A stretch of 6,217 bases of DNA from NCBI GenBank assembly GCA_902628605.1, contig CACONV010000034.1, positions 1 to 6,217 of the forward strand, in the 5' to 3' direction. Shown in pieces: positions 1 to 6,217 of the stretch; within the stretch, counting starts at the first letter, position 1, and each line of letters opens with the position of its first letter. This DNA is from an uncultured Bacteroidota bacterium (GTDB lineage: Bacteria > Bacteroidota > Bacteroidia > Flavobacteriales > Flavobacteriaceae). A model generated the notes under the pieces. It did no database searches. It worked only from the letters and a program-made list of their open reading frames with translations, and had not been told where the DNA came from. Both the position numbers and the translations under genes were made by a program.

Positions 1-124
1 TGCTGTAATTCAGGGCTCTCCTGCGATTGGCTACAAGGATTTTAATAAATCATATGTATACTTTAGGCGTTTTCCATCAATTATAAAAAGACTAGAGATT
101 TTAGAAAAAAATAAAAATGAATAA
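1..124 (+). CDS. lpxD: LpxD C-terminal end (partial): UDP-3-O-acylglucosamine N-acyltransferase
   Basis: Only the last 40 codons are present. Base 1 is the third base of a codon, reading runs from base 2, and the stop is TAA at 122-124. The visible tail begins AVIQGSPA, continues through YVYFRRFP and ends in a charged Leu/Lys/Glu-rich helix. This matches the end of LpxD, where the left-handed beta-helix closes with a GSPA segment before a C-terminal helix. LpxD transfers a second (R)-3-hydroxyacyl chain from ACP onto the 2-amino group of UDP-3-O-acyl-glucosamine, the third step of lipid A synthesis, in the cytoplasm. The catalytic His lies outside the window, so the call rests on the tail and on the lpxC and lpxA genes that follow. 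Its stop lies 8 bases inside the next gene, suggesting translational coupling. Confidence 0.85.
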   Translation, partial: AVIQGSPAIGYKDFNKSYVYFRRFPSIIKRLEILEKNKNE

Positions 125-1514
125 TTTTCAAACAACAATCAATAGTCAAGTTCTATTGAATGGAGTTGGACTTCATACAGGTAAAAATGTAACTATAAAA
201 TTTTTACCTGCTTCCCATGATGTTGGATATTGTTTTGTTAGAGATGATTTAGAGGGGAATCCTGTAGTTGAAGCAGATATCCAGTGGGTTTACGACACTC
301 AAAGAGGTACTAATCTCAATAAAAATGGTGTTGTAATAAACACGACTGAGCATGTTTTATCTGCGCTTGTTGGTCTTGGTATTGATAATTGTTATATACA
401 TTTGGATGCTCCAGAACCCCCAATAATGGATGGGTCTTCAATATTTTTTGTTAAAGCATTAAAGAAAATTGGAATAAAGCGACTTGAAGTTGAAAGGAAC
501 GAATATGTAGTAAAAGAGGTTATAAAATTTACAGACGATGATACTGGTAGTGAAATAACAATGATTCCATCTGATTCATATCAAATAACAACAATGGTTG
601 ATTTTGGTACTAAAATTTTAGGTACTCAGAATGCTACCTTAAATAATATCAATGATTACGAAAAGGAAATTGCTTCATCAAGAACATTTAGTTTTTTGCA
701 TGAAATTGAAATGCTATTAGAAAATGGATTAATTCAAGGAGGAGATCTTAACAATGCTATTGTATATGTTGACAAACCTCTATCAAAGAAAACGATGCAA
801 AGGCTCAAAAAAGCATTTAATAAAAAGCAAATTTCAGTCCAACCAAATGGTATTTTAGATAATTTATCTCTGCATTACCCTAATGAAGCTGCAAGACATA
901 AGTTGTTAGATATTATTGGAGACCTTGCGCTTGTTCGTCACAGAATTAGGGGCAAAGTTATTGCACATAAACCTGGCCACAGAACTAATATCCAGTTTGC
1001 AAAAAAACTTTCAAAAATCATCAAGGAAGAAAAAAGAAATAATTTTCCGGAAATTGATCTTATAAAAGACCCATTAATGGGTGTTAGTGATATAATGAAA
1101 ATGTTACCCCACAGACCTCCATTCCTTCTTGTAGATAAGATTCATGAAATATCAAAACAACATGTTATTGGATCTAAAGGTGTAACAATGAATGAGTTTT
1201 TCTTCAAGGGACATTTTCCAGGTGCACCTGTGATGCCAGGAGTTCTTATTATTGAAGCTATGGCCCAAACAGGTGGTGTCTTATTGTTAAATACAGTTTC
1301 TGATCCTGAAAATTATCTTACATTTTTTATGAAAATTGATAATGCCAAATTCAAACATCCTGTATATCCTGGCGATCAATTAGTCTTCAAACTTGAGTTA
1401 ATGACTCCTATAAGAAGAGGAATCTGCCATATGAAAGGATTTACCTTTTCTAATAAACGATTGGTAACTGAAGCCGAATTAATGGCTCAATTAATTTTAA
1501 GAAATAAAAAATGA
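117..1514 (+). CDS. lpxC/fabZ: LpxC-FabZ fusion: UDP-3-O-acyl-GlcNAc deacetylase / (3R)-hydroxyacyl-ACP dehydratase
   Basis: This 465-residue protein carries two enzymes. Residues 1 to about 306 are LpxC, the Zn-dependent deacetylase that commits UDP-3-O-acyl-GlcNAc to lipid A. Visible are GVGLHTG near residue 20, TTEH with E78 and H79 (same numbers as the E. coli catalytic base and first zinc ligand), MDGSS at 104-108, zinc ligands H261 and D265 in HKLLDIIGD, and the catalytic H288 in KPGHRTN. Residues from about 318 are FabZ, which dehydrates 3-hydroxyacyl-[13 protein letters not shown] at 331-340, H366 in GHFPG and E380, 14 residues apart as in the family. Nothing essential is missing from either half. 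The fusion is known in Bacteroidota and joins two enzymes that compete indirectly for hydroxyacyl-ACP. The ATG at 117 directly follows TAAAA and overlaps the end of lpxD by 8 bases. The stop overlaps lpxA as ATGA. Confidence 0.97.
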   Translation: MNNFQTTINSQVLLNGVGLHTGKNVTIKFLPASHDVGYCFVRDDLEGNPVVEADIQWVYDTQRGTNLNKNGVVINTTEHVLSALVGLGIDNCYIHLDAPEPPIMDGSSIFFVKALKKIGIKRLEVERNEYVVKEVIKFTDDDTGSEITMIPSDSYQITTMVDFGTKILGTQNATLNNINDYEKEIASSRTFSFLHEIEMLLENGLIQGGDLNNAIVYVDKPLSKKTMQRLKKAFNKKQISVQPNGILDNLSLHYPNEAARHKLLDIIGDLALVRHRIRGKVIAHKPGHRTNIQFAKKLSKIIKEEKRNNFPEIDLIKDPLMGVSDIMKMLPHRPPFLLVDKIHEISKQHVIGSKGVTMNEFFFKGHFPGAPVMPGVLIIEAMAQTGGVLLLNTVSDPENYLTFFMKIDNAKFKHPVYPGDQLVFKLELMTPIRRGICHMKGFTFSNKRLVTEAELMAQLILRNKK

Positions 1515-2296
1515 ATCAACCCTTAGCATATGTTCATCCTGGAGCAAAAATTGCAAAAAATGTTGTAATTGAACCATTTACAACAATTAATAATGATGTA
1601 ATCATTGGAGATGGTACCTGGATAGGTTCTAATGTAACTATAATGGAAGGTGCTAGGATAGGAAAAAATTGTACAATTTTTCCTGGTGCAGTTATTTCAG
1701 CAATTCCACAAGACTTAAAATACAATGGAGAAGAAACAACAGCTGAAATTGGAGACAACACTACTGTAAGGGAATGTGTTACGATTAATCGTGGAACAAA
1801 AGATAGGACAAAAACTGTGATTGGTAAAAACTGTCTCATAATGGCTTACAGTCATGTAGCCCATGACTGTATTGTTGGTGATAGCTGTATTTTTTCTAAT
1901 AGTTCAACACTTGCTGGACATGTAAGTATTGGAAATTATGTAATCCTTGCTGGAATGGTAGCTATTCATCAACATTGTACTGTTGGAGATTATGCGTTTA
2001 TCACGGGAGGATCGTTAGTTAGAAAAGATGTTCCTCCCTATGTAAAAGCTGCTAGAGAGCCCTTGTCTTATGTTGGTGTAAATTCTGTGGGTTTAAGAAG
2101 GAGAGGGTTTAGTACAAAAAAAATTAGAGAAATTCAATCTATTTATCGTATTTTATATCAAAAGAATTATAACAACACCCAGGCTGCAGAAATTCTTGAA
2201 GCAGAGATGGAAGTAAGTCCCGAGAGAGATGAAATCCTAGATTTTATTAAAAATTCTCATAGGGGAATTATGAAGGGTTATTTTAGAAAAAGTTAA
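1511..2296 (+). CDS. lpxA: LpxA: acyl-ACP--UDP-N-acetylglucosamine O-acyltransferase
   Basis: LpxA starts lipid A synthesis by moving a (R)-3-hydroxyacyl chain from ACP to the 3-OH of UDP-GlcNAc in the cytoplasm. The 261-residue protein has the family's usual length. Residues 1 to about 185 form hexapeptide repeats of a left-handed beta-helix (IIGDGTWIG, ARIGKN, VSIGNY and others). H118 in HVAHDC aligns with catalytic H125 of E. coli, with H115 as the second active-site His. The segment from TLAGHVSIGN to KDVPPYV and the LRRRGFS stretch are also diagnostic. The C-terminal part is the helical domain. By gap-free alignment, G166 falls on E. coli G173, the acyl-chain ruler, which would fit long hydroxyacyl donors; this is inference. 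The ATG follows TAAAAA and overlaps the lpxC-fabZ stop by four bases, a coupling arrangement. Confidence 0.97.
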   Translation: MNQPLAYVHPGAKIAKNVVIEPFTTINNDVIIGDGTWIGSNVTIMEGARIGKNCTIFPGAVISAIPQDLKYNGEETTAEIGDNTTVRECVTINRGTKDRTKTVIGKNCLIMAYSHVAHDCIVGDSCIFSNSSTLAGHVSIGNYVILAGMVAIHQHCTVGDYAFITGGSLVRKDVPPYVKAAREPLSYVGVNSVGLRRRGFSTKKIREIQSIYRILYQKNYNNTQAAEILEAEMEVSPERDEILDFIKNSHRGIMKGYFRKS

Positions 2297-2300
2297 TAAT

Positions 2301-2864
2301 ATGGCAACTACATCCGATATTAGAAAAGGGCTCTGTATTAGATATAATAATGATATATATAAAATTGTTGATTTTCTTCACGTAAAACCAGGTAAAGGCC
2401 CAGCTTTTGTAAGAACAAAATTAAAAAGCGTCACTAGTGGTAGAGTCATTGACAATACATTTTCAGCTGGCCATAAAATCGAAGCCATTCGAGTTGAAAC
2501 CTCCAAATATCAATTTTTGTATAATGATACAGAAAAGTTCCACTTTATGAATAATGATGATTTTAACCAAATTGCAATTGATCCAAAATTATTAGACAAT
2601 TCCGGTTTTTTAAAAGAGGGAGAAATTGTTAATATTTCTATAAATTCAGAAGATCAAATTCCACTTTCAGTCGACATGCCATCCAATGTTATTTTGAAAG
2701 TTATTGAGACAGAACCAGGAGTAAAGGGCAATACAGCAACAAACGCTTTAAAGCCAGCTACTGTTGAAACAGGTGCTAAGGTTAACGTACCACTTTTTAT
2801 AAATGAAGGTGATAAAATTAAAATTGACTGTTCAAAAGGAACATATTTAGAACGAATACAATAA
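2301..2864 (+). CDS. efp: Translation elongation factor P
   Basis: EF-P binds ribosomes stalled at consecutive prolines between the P and E sites and stimulates peptide-bond formation. The 187 residues match the usual three-domain length: an N-terminal KOW-like domain to about residue 63, a middle OB domain to about 128, and a C-terminal OB domain with the family signature [20 protein letters not shown]. The tip loop reads VKPGKGPAF with K32 at the position that is lysylated in E. coli. Rhamnosylated EF-Ps carry Arg there, so EarP-type modification is not expected. Pro34 gives a PGKGP loop, a form reported to work unmodified in Actinobacteria; whether K32 is modified here cannot be told. The start lies 4 bases after the lpxA stop with TAATAAT before it and no Shine-Dalgarno site. 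Confidence 0.97.
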   Translation: MATTSDIRKGLCIRYNNDIYKIVDFLHVKPGKGPAFVRTKLKSVTSGRVIDNTFSAGHKIEAIRVETSKYQFLYNDTEKFHFMNNDDFNQIAIDPKLLDNSGFLKEGEIVNISINSEDQIPLSVDMPSNVILKVIETEPGVKGNTATNALKPATVETGAKVNVPLFINEGDKIKIDCSKGTYLERIQ

Positions 2865-2874
2865 TAAGGATAAG

Positions 2875-3753
2875 ATGAGTATACTAGTTAACAGAGATTC
2901 AAAAATTATAGTCCAAGGTTTTACTGGAAGCGAAGGGACTTTTCATGCTAAACAAATGATTGAATATGGAACAAATGTGGTTGGAGGTGTTACCCCAGGA
3001 AAAGGTGGTCAAACCCATCTTGATAAACCAGTTTTCAACTCAGTTTTGGATGCTGTAAAAAGGGAAAATGCAAATACTAGTATAATTTTTGTTCCACCTG
3101 CTTTTGCATCTGACGCAATAATTGAAGCTGCAGAGTCTGGAATAAAAGTTATTGTAACCATTACTGAGGGTATTCCAGTACAAGATATGGTTTTAGTATA
3201 TGAACATTTAAAAACCCTTGATTGTACAATGATCGGTCCTAATTGTCCTGGGGTTATTACTCCTGAAGAGGCTAAAGTAGGAATTATGCCGGGCTTTGTT
3301 TTTAAAAAAGGTAGAGTAGGAGTAATATCAAAATCTGGAACCTTAACTTACGAAGCTGCTGATCAAATTGTAAAAAATGGCCATGGCATTTCAACAGCTA
3401 TTGGAATAGGTGGTGATCCAATTATTGGAACCACTACCAAAGACGCAATTAGTTTGTTTTTAGATGACGATGAAACAGATTGCGTCGTTATGATTGGAGA
3501 AATTGGAGGCCAATTAGAGGTTGAAGCTTCAAAATATGTTTTGCATAATGGTAATAAAAAGCCTGTTATTGGATTTATTGCTGGTGAAACTGCTCCCAAA
3601 GGTAGAACAATGGGCCATGCGGGTGCTATTGTTGGTGGTGATGAAGATACTGCTTCAGCTAAGAAAAAAGCTATGCGGGAATGTGGTATTTTAGTTTGTG
3701 ATTCACCTGCTGAAATAGGATTAACTGTTAAAAAAGCTTTGAAAAAAAATTAA
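2875..3753 (+). CDS. sucD: Succinyl-CoA synthetase (ADP/GDP-forming), alpha subunit
   Basis: SucD is the CoA-binding, phosphohistidine-bearing subunit of the TCA-cycle enzyme that converts succinyl-CoA to succinate with substrate-level phosphorylation. At 292 residues it is full length. Seen are the CoA-binding Rossmann region ([15 protein letters not shown] at 11-25, [11 protein letters not shown] at 38-48), IGPNCPG at 120-126, SKSGTLTYE at 152-160, GEIGG with E209, and the active-site H248 in GHAGAIVGG. The beta subunit gene sucC, often adjacent in Proteobacteria, is not in this window and must lie elsewhere. The gene starts 10 bases after efp. Unusually for this window, AAGGA sits 4 bases before the ATG and resembles a Shine-Dalgarno site, but the spacing is short. 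Confidence 0.97.
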   Translation: MSILVNRDSKIIVQGFTGSEGTFHAKQMIEYGTNVVGGVTPGKGGQTHLDKPVFNSVLDAVKRENANTSIIFVPPAFASDAIIEAAESGIKVIVTITEGIPVQDMVLVYEHLKTLDCTMIGPNCPGVITPEEAKVGIMPGFVFKKGRVGVISKSGTLTYEAADQIVKNGHGISTAIGIGGDPIIGTTTKDAISLFLDDDETDCVVMIGEIGGQLEVEASKYVLHNGNKKPVIGFIAGETAPKGRTMGHAGAIVGGDEDTASAKKKAMRECGILVCDSPAEIGLTVKKALKKN

Positions 3754-3755
3754 AA

Positions 3756-4502
3756 ATGAAACTTTTAGAAAACAAAGTTGCGCTTATAACTGGTGGATCA
3801 AGAGGTATTGGGAAATCAATAGTTGAAAAATTTGTTTCAAATGGATGTAATGTAGCATTTACATACAATAAGTCCGAATCTGATGCTAAACTGGTTGAAT
3901 CAAATTTATCTGAAAAAGATTTAAAAATTAAAGGATACAAAAGTAATGCTGCAAAATATAAAGAAGCCGAAATTCTTGCTAATTCAGTTATCAATGAGTT
4001 TGGTAAAATTGATATTTTGGTTAATAACGCTGGTATAACAAAAGATAATTTATTAATGAGGATGTCAGAAGATGATTTTAATGAAGTTTTAAGCGTAAAC
4101 TTAAATTCGGTTTTTAATATGACTAAAGCTGTTCAAAGAGAATTTTTGAAAAACAAAAATGGTTCGATTATTAATATAAGTTCTGTTGTTGGCATTAAAG
4201 GAAATGCTGGTCAATCAAATTACTCAGCTTCAAAAGCTGGTATTATTGGTTTTACAAAATCTATTGCACTGGAACTCGGTTCCAGAAATATAAGAAGTAA
4301 TGTTGTTGCACCTGGTTTTATAGAAACAGAAATGACTAAAAATTTATCTGATGATACACTTAAGTCCTGGTATGGATCAATTCCATTAAAACGAGGAGGT
4401 AAACCTAGTGATATAGGAAATGTTTGTGTATTTTTGGGGTCAGATATGTCATCATACATGACTGGGCAGGTTCTAGTTGTGGATGGTGGAATGTTAACTT
4501 AA
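3756..4502 (+). CDS. fabG: FabG: 3-oxoacyl-[acyl-carrier-protein] reductase
   Basis: FabG reduces 3-oxoacyl-ACP to (R)-3-hydroxyacyl-ACP with NADPH in type II fatty-acid synthesis. This is a classical short-chain dehydrogenase of 248 residues. The cofactor motif GGSRGIG is at 13-19, NNAG at 90-93, and the catalytic set is N115, S143, Y156 and K160 (YSASK), spaced as in E. coli FabG. The C-terminal PLKRGGKPSDIG and VVDGGM are typical. Many SDRs share these motifs, but overall similarity to FabG and a site beside lpxA and lpxC-fabZ support the specific call. Its product feeds LpxA, LpxD and FabZ. Only two bases separate it from the sucD stop, and that TAA forms the start of the TAAAA leader before this ATG. 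Confidence 0.93.
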   Translation: MKLLENKVALITGGSRGIGKSIVEKFVSNGCNVAFTYNKSESDAKLVESNLSEKDLKIKGYKSNAAKYKEAEILANSVINEFGKIDILVNNAGITKDNLLMRMSEDDFNEVLSVNLNSVFNMTKAVQREFLKNKNGSIINISSVVGIKGNAGQSNYSASKAGIIGFTKSIALELGSRNIRSNVVAPGFIETEMTKNLSDDTLKSWYGSIPLKRGGKPSDIGNVCVFLGSDMSSYMTGQVLVVDGGMLT

Positions 4503-4510
4503 AAATAAAA

Positions 4511-5332
4511 ATGATGCAGAAATTACCTAAAATTGGTTTACCAGCTCTATTGCTTGGTTTTATTTTAATCGTGTTTGTTTCCAAATCTTCTATAAATATT
4601 GGCTATGGAGAAGCTGGTGTTTTATTTAGAACATTTGGAGGAGGAGTCGTAACAGATTCTCCGCCATTAGGCGAAGGTTTTCATATAATAGCTCCTTGGA
4701 ATAAAGTTTATGTATATAATGTTAAACAACAAGAGTTTTTTGAAAGCGGTATGCAGGTCCTTTCATCTAATGGATTGGAGATTTCTCTAGATGTATCGGT
4801 TCTTTATCAACCAAAATATGAAGAATTAGGTCTTCTTCACAAGACAAAGGGGGAAAACTATGTAAATATTGTATTAATCCCTCAAATCCGAGCAGTCGCA
4901 CGTTCTGTAGTGGGAAGGTATACTCCTGAGCAACTTTACTCCACTAAACGTGATGCAATTCAGATTGAAATTGCTGAGGAAACCATTAAGAATGTTGATG
5001 AACAGCATATTCAAGTTAATGCAGTCTTAGTACGTGACGTAACTCTTCCGGTTGCCATAAAAGAAGCAATTGAAAGGAAGTTAAGACAGGAACAAGAGGC
5101 TTTAGAGTATGAATTCAGATTAGAAAAAGCAAAACAAGAGGCAGAAAGACAAAGAATTGATGCTGAAGGAAAGGCAACTGCTAATAGAATACTAAGCGCT
5201 TCTTTAACTGCTAAAATTTTACAAGAAAAAGGAATCGAGGCTACCACAAGGCTTTCAGAATCACCAAATTCTAAAGTTATTATTATTGGAAGTGGCAAAG
5301 ATGGATTACCTATTATCTTAGGAAATCAATAA
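4511..5332 (+). CDS. SPFH/prohibitin-family membrane protein
   Basis: This 273-residue protein begins with a short positive N-terminus and one hydrophobic segment at about residues 8-24, a probable membrane anchor. An SPFH (band 7) domain follows from about residue 30 to 185, with GEAGVLFRTFGG, a PPLGEGFH turn, PQIRAVAR, VGRYTPEQLYS and RDVTLP, all prohibitin-like. Residues about 183-245 are rich in Glu, Lys, Gln and Arg (RKLRQEQEALEYEFRLEKAK and on) and form the long coiled-coil helix used in ring assembly. The tail has VIIIGSGKDGLPIIL. Bacterial homologues form large membrane rings, some around FtsH protease; the role here is unknown. The frame is open upstream to an ATG at 4424, but that start would lie inside fabG. 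The ATG at 4511 follows TAAAA, 8 bases after fabG, and puts the anchor at the N-terminus. ATG 4514 is also possible. Confidence 0.9.
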   Translation: MMQKLPKIGLPALLLGFILIVFVSKSSINIGYGEAGVLFRTFGGGVVTDSPPLGEGFHIIAPWNKVYVYNVKQQEFFESGMQVLSSNGLEISLDVSVLYQPKYEELGLLHKTKGENYVNIVLIPQIRAVARSVVGRYTPEQLYSTKRDAIQIEIAEETIKNVDEQHIQVNAVLVRDVTLPVAIKEAIERKLRQEQEALEYEFRLEKAKQEAERQRIDAEGKATANRILSASLTAKILQEKGIEATTRLSESPNSKVIIIGSGKDGLPIILGNQ

Positions 5333-5347
5333 TGTAAAAAAAAATGT

Positions 5348-5355
5348 TATATTTG
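5348..5355 (+). promoter_or_regulatory. Candidate Bacteroidota -7 promoter element (TATATTTG)
   Basis: TATATTTG matches the TAnnTTTG -7 consensus of Bacteroidota primary-sigma promoters. A transcript from it would begin near 5359-5363, almost exactly at the small ORF's ATG at 5362. I find no TTTG or TTG at the usual 19-21 bases upstream (-33 element), and such octamers arise by chance in DNA this AT-rich. It is a weak call supported mainly by position, just before the leader and hisG. If it is not used, hisG would be read from the upstream operon. Confidence 0.35.
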
Positions 5356-5361
5356 ACCTCA

Positions 5362-5415
5362 ATGAATAAAATACATCATACACATAATTATAATATCATT
5401 TCAAACGAGATGTAG
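5362..5415 (+). CDS. Candidate histidine leader peptide (hisL-like)
   Basis: A 17-codon ORF reads MNKIHHTHNYNIISNEM and ends in TAG. Codons 5, 6 and 8 are CAT (His) at 5374-5379 and 5383-5385, a dense His cluster directly upstream of the histidine gene hisG. This is the hallmark of a leader peptide whose translation rate senses charged tRNA-His. The peptide itself would have no enzymatic role. The frame stays open upstream to another ATG at 5344, which adds MLYLTS and follows TAAAAAAAA, a context like the other starts here. If the TATATTTG promoter is used, 5362 is the only possible start and the mRNA is nearly leaderless. I give the shared core. The ORF's last codons overlap the antiterminator arm, as the attenuation model requires. 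Confidence 0.72.
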   Translation: MNKIHHTHNYNIISNEM

Positions 5416-5452
5416 TTTATGTCGTGTATTAATTAACTAACCCGTTTGACAT
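5398..5452 (+). promoter_or_regulatory. Candidate antiterminator of a histidine attenuator
   Basis: TCAAACG at 5401-5407 is complementary to CGTTTGA at 5443-5449, the 5' arm of the terminator. G5409-C5441 also pairs across one A-C mismatch, and 5398-5399 pairs with 5451-5452 across one T-C mismatch, giving 10 pairs out of 12. The 5398-5409 segment is a near-copy of the terminator's 3' arm. A ribosome stalled at the His codons (5374-5385) should leave 5398-5409 free, so the antiterminator forms and hisG is transcribed. A ribosome that reaches the stop at 5413 would cover the segment and let the terminator form. Pairings are read from the sequence; the mechanism is inferred from known amino-acid attenuators. 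Confidence 0.65.
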
Positions 5453-5468
5453 TCAAACGGGTTTTTTT
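5439..5468 (+). terminator. Intrinsic terminator / attenuator hairpin before hisG
   Basis: AACCCGTTTGA at 5439-5449 and TCAAACGGGTT at 5453-5463 are perfect inverted repeats: an 11-bp stem with a three-base loop (CAT). A run of seven T at 5462-5468 begins within the stem end and extends beyond it. The hairpin lies 20 bases before the hisG ATG and 106 bases after the preceding gene. It can end transcripts from the upstream operon, but its place between the His-rich small ORF and hisG points to a conditional terminator. Confidence 0.9.
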
Positions 5469-5487
5469 ATAAAATAAATTTTAAAAA

Positions 5488-6217
5488 ATGATAAAAATTG
5501 CGATTCAAAAAAGTGGAAGATTGAATGAAGAATCTCTTAGACTCATAAAGGATTGTGGTATAAATTTTGAAATATACAGAGACCAATTAAAAGTAATTTC
5601 AAAAAATTACCCCATAGAATTTTTTTTTCTTAGAAATGGAGACATTCCTAAATATTTGGACGATGGTGTAATAGATTTGGCGATTATCGGAGAAAACACT
5701 CTTTATGAAAAGGGTTTTCAATTTAAAGTACTAGAAAGACTGGGTTTTTCAAGATGTAGAGTATCCATTGCAGTCCCAATTGACTTTAAATACAAAGATA
5801 AAAGTGATTTAAATAGCATTCGGATTGCTACTTCTTATCCAAATACTTTAAAGAGATTTTTAGAAAAAGAAAAAATTAAATCTGATTTGCATATTATAAA
5901 TGGATCAGTTGAAATATCACCTAGTATGGGTCTTGCAGATGCTGTATGTGACATTGTTTCTAGTGGAAGTACTTTGTTTGAAAATAATTTAGTTGAAGTT
6001 ATTAAATTACTTGATTCAGAGGCAGTTTTGGTTCAATCTGGAAAAGTTAATAAAAAGATTTATGCTGAAATTAAAAATTTGACTTTCAGGATTAAATCAG
6101 TTTTACTGGCAAAAAAATTTAAATATATTTTAATGAATGCTCCTAATAAGAGTATAAATAAAATATCTAAGATTCTTCCTGTATTAAAGAGTCCCACAGT
6201 CCTTCCTCTAGCAAAAG
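5488..6217 (+). CDS. hisG: HisG: ATP phosphoribosyltransferase, long form (partial, 3' end outside the window)
   Basis: HisG catalyses the first, committed step of histidine synthesis: ATP plus PRPP to phosphoribosyl-ATP and pyrophosphate. The window holds 243 complete codons plus one base, with no stop before the edge. Seen are MIKIAIQKSGRL at the start, RNGDIPKYLDDG from residue 49 followed by DLAIIGENTL, and the PRPP-binding motif DIVSSGSTLFEN at 155-166. From about residue 212, KYILMNAP and the following PVLKSPTVLPLAK match the start of the C-terminal regulatory domain of long-form HisG, which binds histidine for feedback inhibition and needs no HisZ partner. The frame passes intact through a T9 tract at 5620-5628. 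The ATG at 5488 follows TAAAAA. Other his genes probably follow downstream but cannot be seen. Confidence 0.95.
   Translation, partial: MIKIAIQKSGRLNEESLRLIKDCGINFEIYRDQLKVISKNYPIEFFFLRNGDIPKYLDDGVIDLAIIGENTLYEKGFQFKVLERLGFSRCRVSIAVPIDFKYKDKSDLNSIRIATSYPNTLKRFLEKEKIKSDLHIINGSVEISPSMGLADAVCDIVSSGSTLFENNLVEVIKLLDSEAVLVQSGKVNKKIYAEIKNLTFRIKSVLLAKKFKYILMNAPNKSINKISKILPVLKSPTVLPLAK

Noticed and set aside
4424..4510. Longer N-terminus for the SPFH protein from ATG 4424
   Set aside because: It would overlap the last 79 bases of fabG and put 29 unlikely residues before the membrane anchor. ATG 4511 has the local TAAAA context.
1534..5298. Minus-strand open frames of 78-101 codons at 1534-1839, 3363-3599, 3728-3994, 4220-4459 and 5011-5298
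   Set aside because: Each lies opposite a clearly recognised + strand gene, or across the junction of two, and shows no recognisable motif. They are shadow frames.
5429..5436. Palindrome TTAATTAA between the leader ORF and the terminator
   Set aside because: A fully A/T eight-base palindrome is expected by chance in this DNA and has no loop; I see no support for an operator.
5333..5487. T-box or metabolite riboswitch before hisG
   Set aside because: The leader is too short for a T-box and I see none of its conserved elements. The His codons, small ORF and two competing hairpins explain the region better.
5620..5628. T9 tract in hisG as a terminator or frameshift site
   Set aside because: No stable stem precedes it, and the hisG frame continues intact on both sides (EFFFLRN). 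It is simply three Phe codons after a codon ending in T, though slippage or sequencing error there is possible in principle.
1..6217. Mobile elements, CRISPR arrays, tRNA or rRNA genes, signs of gene transfer
   Set aside because: No direct repeats of array type, no transposase or integrase, no tRNA-like fold noticed, and base composition is even across the window.

Overview
The window is AT-rich, almost fully coding, and every gene reads left to right on the + strand. It looks like chromosomal core DNA of a Bacteroidota member, most likely class Flavobacteriia. The evidence is the LpxC-FabZ fusion (a Bacteroidota hallmark), A-rich start contexts (TAAAA or TAAAAA directly before ATG) in place of Shine-Dalgarno sites, and an lpxD - lpxC/fabZ - lpxA - efp gene order. 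I cannot name genus or species from the sequence.

Positions 1-5332 form one tightly packed gene train: the 3' end of lpxD, the fused lpxC-fabZ, lpxA, efp, sucD, fabG and an SPFH/prohibitin-like membrane protein. Junctions run from an 8-base overlap to a 10-base gap, so co-transcription is likely. LpxA, LpxC and LpxD are the first three steps of lipid A synthesis. FabG makes the (R)-3-hydroxyacyl-ACP that LpxA and LpxD consume and that FabZ dehydrates for fatty-acid elongation, so the operon holds both sides of one metabolic branch point. EF-P and the succinyl-CoA synthetase alpha subunit are housekeeping passengers.

Positions 5333-5487 are the only sizeable intergenic stretch, and they hold the most interesting signal. 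A tiny ORF (5362-5415, or from 5344) carries three His codons within four (CAT CAT ACA CAT). It is followed by a perfect 11-bp terminator hairpin with a T7 tract (5439-5468). The end of the small ORF nearly repeats the terminator's 3' arm, so it can pair with the terminator's 5' arm as an antiterminator. This is the architecture of a ribosome-mediated histidine attenuator.

Positions 5488-6217 hold the 5' part of hisG, the first enzyme of histidine synthesis, cut by the window edge. It is exactly the gene such an attenuator should control. I found no mobile element, CRISPR array, tRNA or rRNA.
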